From NCBI GenBank assembly GCA_963575745.1, contig CAUYUJ010016700.1, positions 27,587 through 55,086 on the forward strand: a DNA stretch of 27,500 nt. Direction: 5' to 3'. The notes beneath the pieces were generated by a model. It saw nothing but the letters and a program-made list of their open reading frames with translations. It searched no databases and was not told the origin of the DNA. Both the position numbers and the translations under genes were made by a program. The stretch is from Prorocentrum cordatum (Eukaryota; Sar; Dinophyceae; Prorocentrales; Prorocentraceae). Positions 26,045 to 27,500 of the stretch are shown piece after piece; the first letter of the stretch is position 1, and every line of letters starts with the position of its first letter.

Positions 26045-27500
26045 AGACGGCCCAGTCAGACCAGCCAGGTAGACCAACCACACCAACCAGGTAGAGTTAT
26101 CAGACCAACCAGACCAGCCAGCCGCTTGGACCACTATCGCCTGGATCATAAACTAAGGCTGCAAGACGAAGTTCAAACCAGACCAACCAGACCAGTCAGA
26201 CCAGATGCAATAAAAGCAGAAATGCAAAAAAAACTGCAAAGCAAAAGAAACTGCAATGCAAAAAAATGCAATTCGGACGAGGTGGTGGTTGGCGCTGCCT
26301 CGCCGGATCTCCCCTAAACCACTCTCGCCCGGATCCTCAGCTAAGGCTGCAAGACGAAGCTCAAACCAGACCAGCAAGACCAGCCAGACCAAATGCAACA
26401 AAAAACAGCAATACAACAAAAAAAACTGCAAAGCAAAAAAACTGCAATGCAAAAGAAAATGCATTTCGGACGTGGTGGTGGTTGGCGCTGCCTCGCCGGA
26501 CCTCCCCTAAACCACTCGATCGGATCATCAGCTAAGGCTGCAAGACGTCACTGACACCAGACCAACCAGACCAGTCAGACCAGATGCAAAAAAACAGCAA
26601 TGGAAACAAAAAACTGCAATGCAAAAAAAAATGCATTTTCGGTCGTGGTGGTTGGTGCTGCCTCGCCGGACCTCCACTAAACCACTCTCGCCCGGATCCT
26701 CACCTAAGGCTGCAAGACGAAGCTCAAACCAGACCAACCAGACCAGCCAGACCAGATGCAAAAAAACAGCAATGGAAAAAAACCTGCAAAGCAAAAAAAA
26801 CTGCAATGCAAAAAGAACTGCATTTTCGGTCGTGGTGGTTGGTGCTGCCTCGCCGGACCTTCCCTAAACCACTCTCGCCCGGATCATCAGCTAAGGCTGC
26901 AAGACGAAGCTCAAGCCAGACCAACCAGACCAGCCACACCAAGTGCAACAAAAAACAGCAATGGAAAAAAAACCTGCAATGCACAAAAAACTGCAATGCA
27001 AAAAGAACTGTATTTTCCGTCGTGGCGGTTGGTGCTGCCTCGCCGGACGTCCCCTAAACCACTCTCGCCCGGATCATCACCTAAGGCTGCAAGACGAAGC
27101 TCAAACCAGACCAACCAGACCAGTCAGACCAGATGCAAAAAAACAGCAATGAAAAAAAACCTGCAATGCACAAAAAAAGGCAAAGCAAAAAGAACTGTAT
27201 TTTCCGTCGTGGCGGTTGGTGCTGCCTCGCCGGACCTCCCCTAAACCACTCTCGCCCGGATCATCACCTAAGGCTGCAAGACGAAGCTCAAACCAGACCA
27301 ACCAGACCAGTCAGACCAGATGCCAAAAAACAGCAATGGAAAAAAAAACTGCAAAGGAAAACAAAAAAAAACTGCAGTTCAGTCGTGGTGGCTGGCGCTG
27401 CCTCGTCAGACACCCCCCAAACCACTCTCGCCTGGATCCTAAGCTAAGGCTGCAAGACCAAGCTCAAACCAGACCAACCAAACCAACCAGACCCGAGCTA
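26045..27500. repeat. ~185-bp satellite, 7.5 units, running off the end
   Basis: The anchor CTAAGGCTGCAAGACGAAGC recurs near 26153, 26341, 26532, 26704, 26891, 27081, 27268 and 27444, a spacing of 172-191 bp. Each unit has three parts: an ACCAG/ACCAACCAG pentanucleotide run, an A-rich block with CTGCAAAGC/CTGCAATGC, and a unique block TCGTGGTGGTTGGTGCTGCC, TCGCCGGACC, TAAACCACTCTCGCCCGGAT. Length differences come from the A-rich block and the ACCAG run. Frames of up to 162 codons on plus cross several units, but the indels break any common frame. I find no tRNA, 5S or spliced-leader sequence in the unit. Confidence 0.93.

Overview
The window looks like nuclear DNA of a repeat-rich, intron-rich eukaryote, most probably a dinoflagellate. 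GC is about 60 percent by eye. Short protein-like exons with G/C-rich third codon positions sit in long non-coding tracts full of satellites and microsatellites. The clearest introns have GC-AG or GA-AG ends and lie between short direct repeats, which is typical of dinoflagellate introns (GT, GC or GA donors) and of introner-type insertions. The base composition and introner-like introns would suit a Prorocentrum-like genome, but that is inference. I see no bacterial operons, rRNA, tRNA or CRISPR.

Genes. The minus strand carries the scattered exons of what is probably one large gene, read from about 20.7 kb down to about 5.0 kb. The supported pieces are at 20597-20687, 20084-20211, 19443-19564, 13572-13745, 13181-13292, 12512-12841, 5681-5827, 5359-5511, and, more weakly, 5210-5242 and 5031-5160. 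They encode leucine-rich helical segments, an acidic linker and a hydrophobic segment. They recall the helical-solenoid (RIH/ARM-like) part of IP3/ryanodine-receptor-type Ca2+ release channels. That family call is tentative and neither end of the gene is seen. A second, very tentative plus-strand exon at 25905-26042 would end a protein in an acidic tail.

Layout. 1-880: a 158-bp tandem repeat. 0.9-3.6 kb: microsatellites, a nested palindrome and a 38-bp duplication. 3.75-4.79 kb: an 83-87-bp satellite with a 260-bp higher-order unit. 5.0-5.83 kb: the 3' exon cluster. 6.0-10.64 kb: a 132-bp satellite filling most of a 6.7-kb intron and interrupted by a small terminal-inverted-repeat element. 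11.2-12.1 kb: a C-rich minisatellite between inverted arms. 12.5-13.75 kb: the central exon cluster. 15.1-16.14 kb: a 77-bp satellite. 16.1-19.2 kb: GC-rich DNA with a decayed LINE-like reverse transcriptase on the minus strand. 19.4-20.7 kb: the 5' exon cluster, with a CTCCT microsatellite abutting a splice acceptor. 20.9-25.5 kb: several arrays of a short AAGAGGCCCC-like repeat. Among these lie two copies of a palindrome-rich repeat, one of which carries a foldback insertion. 26.05-27.5 kb: a 185-bp satellite running off the end.

Most of the window is therefore intron or intergenic repeat. Its main interest is in how introns and small mobile elements have been built: direct-repeat introns, a satellite carrying an insertion, and an occupied and an unoccupied copy of the same repeat side by side.
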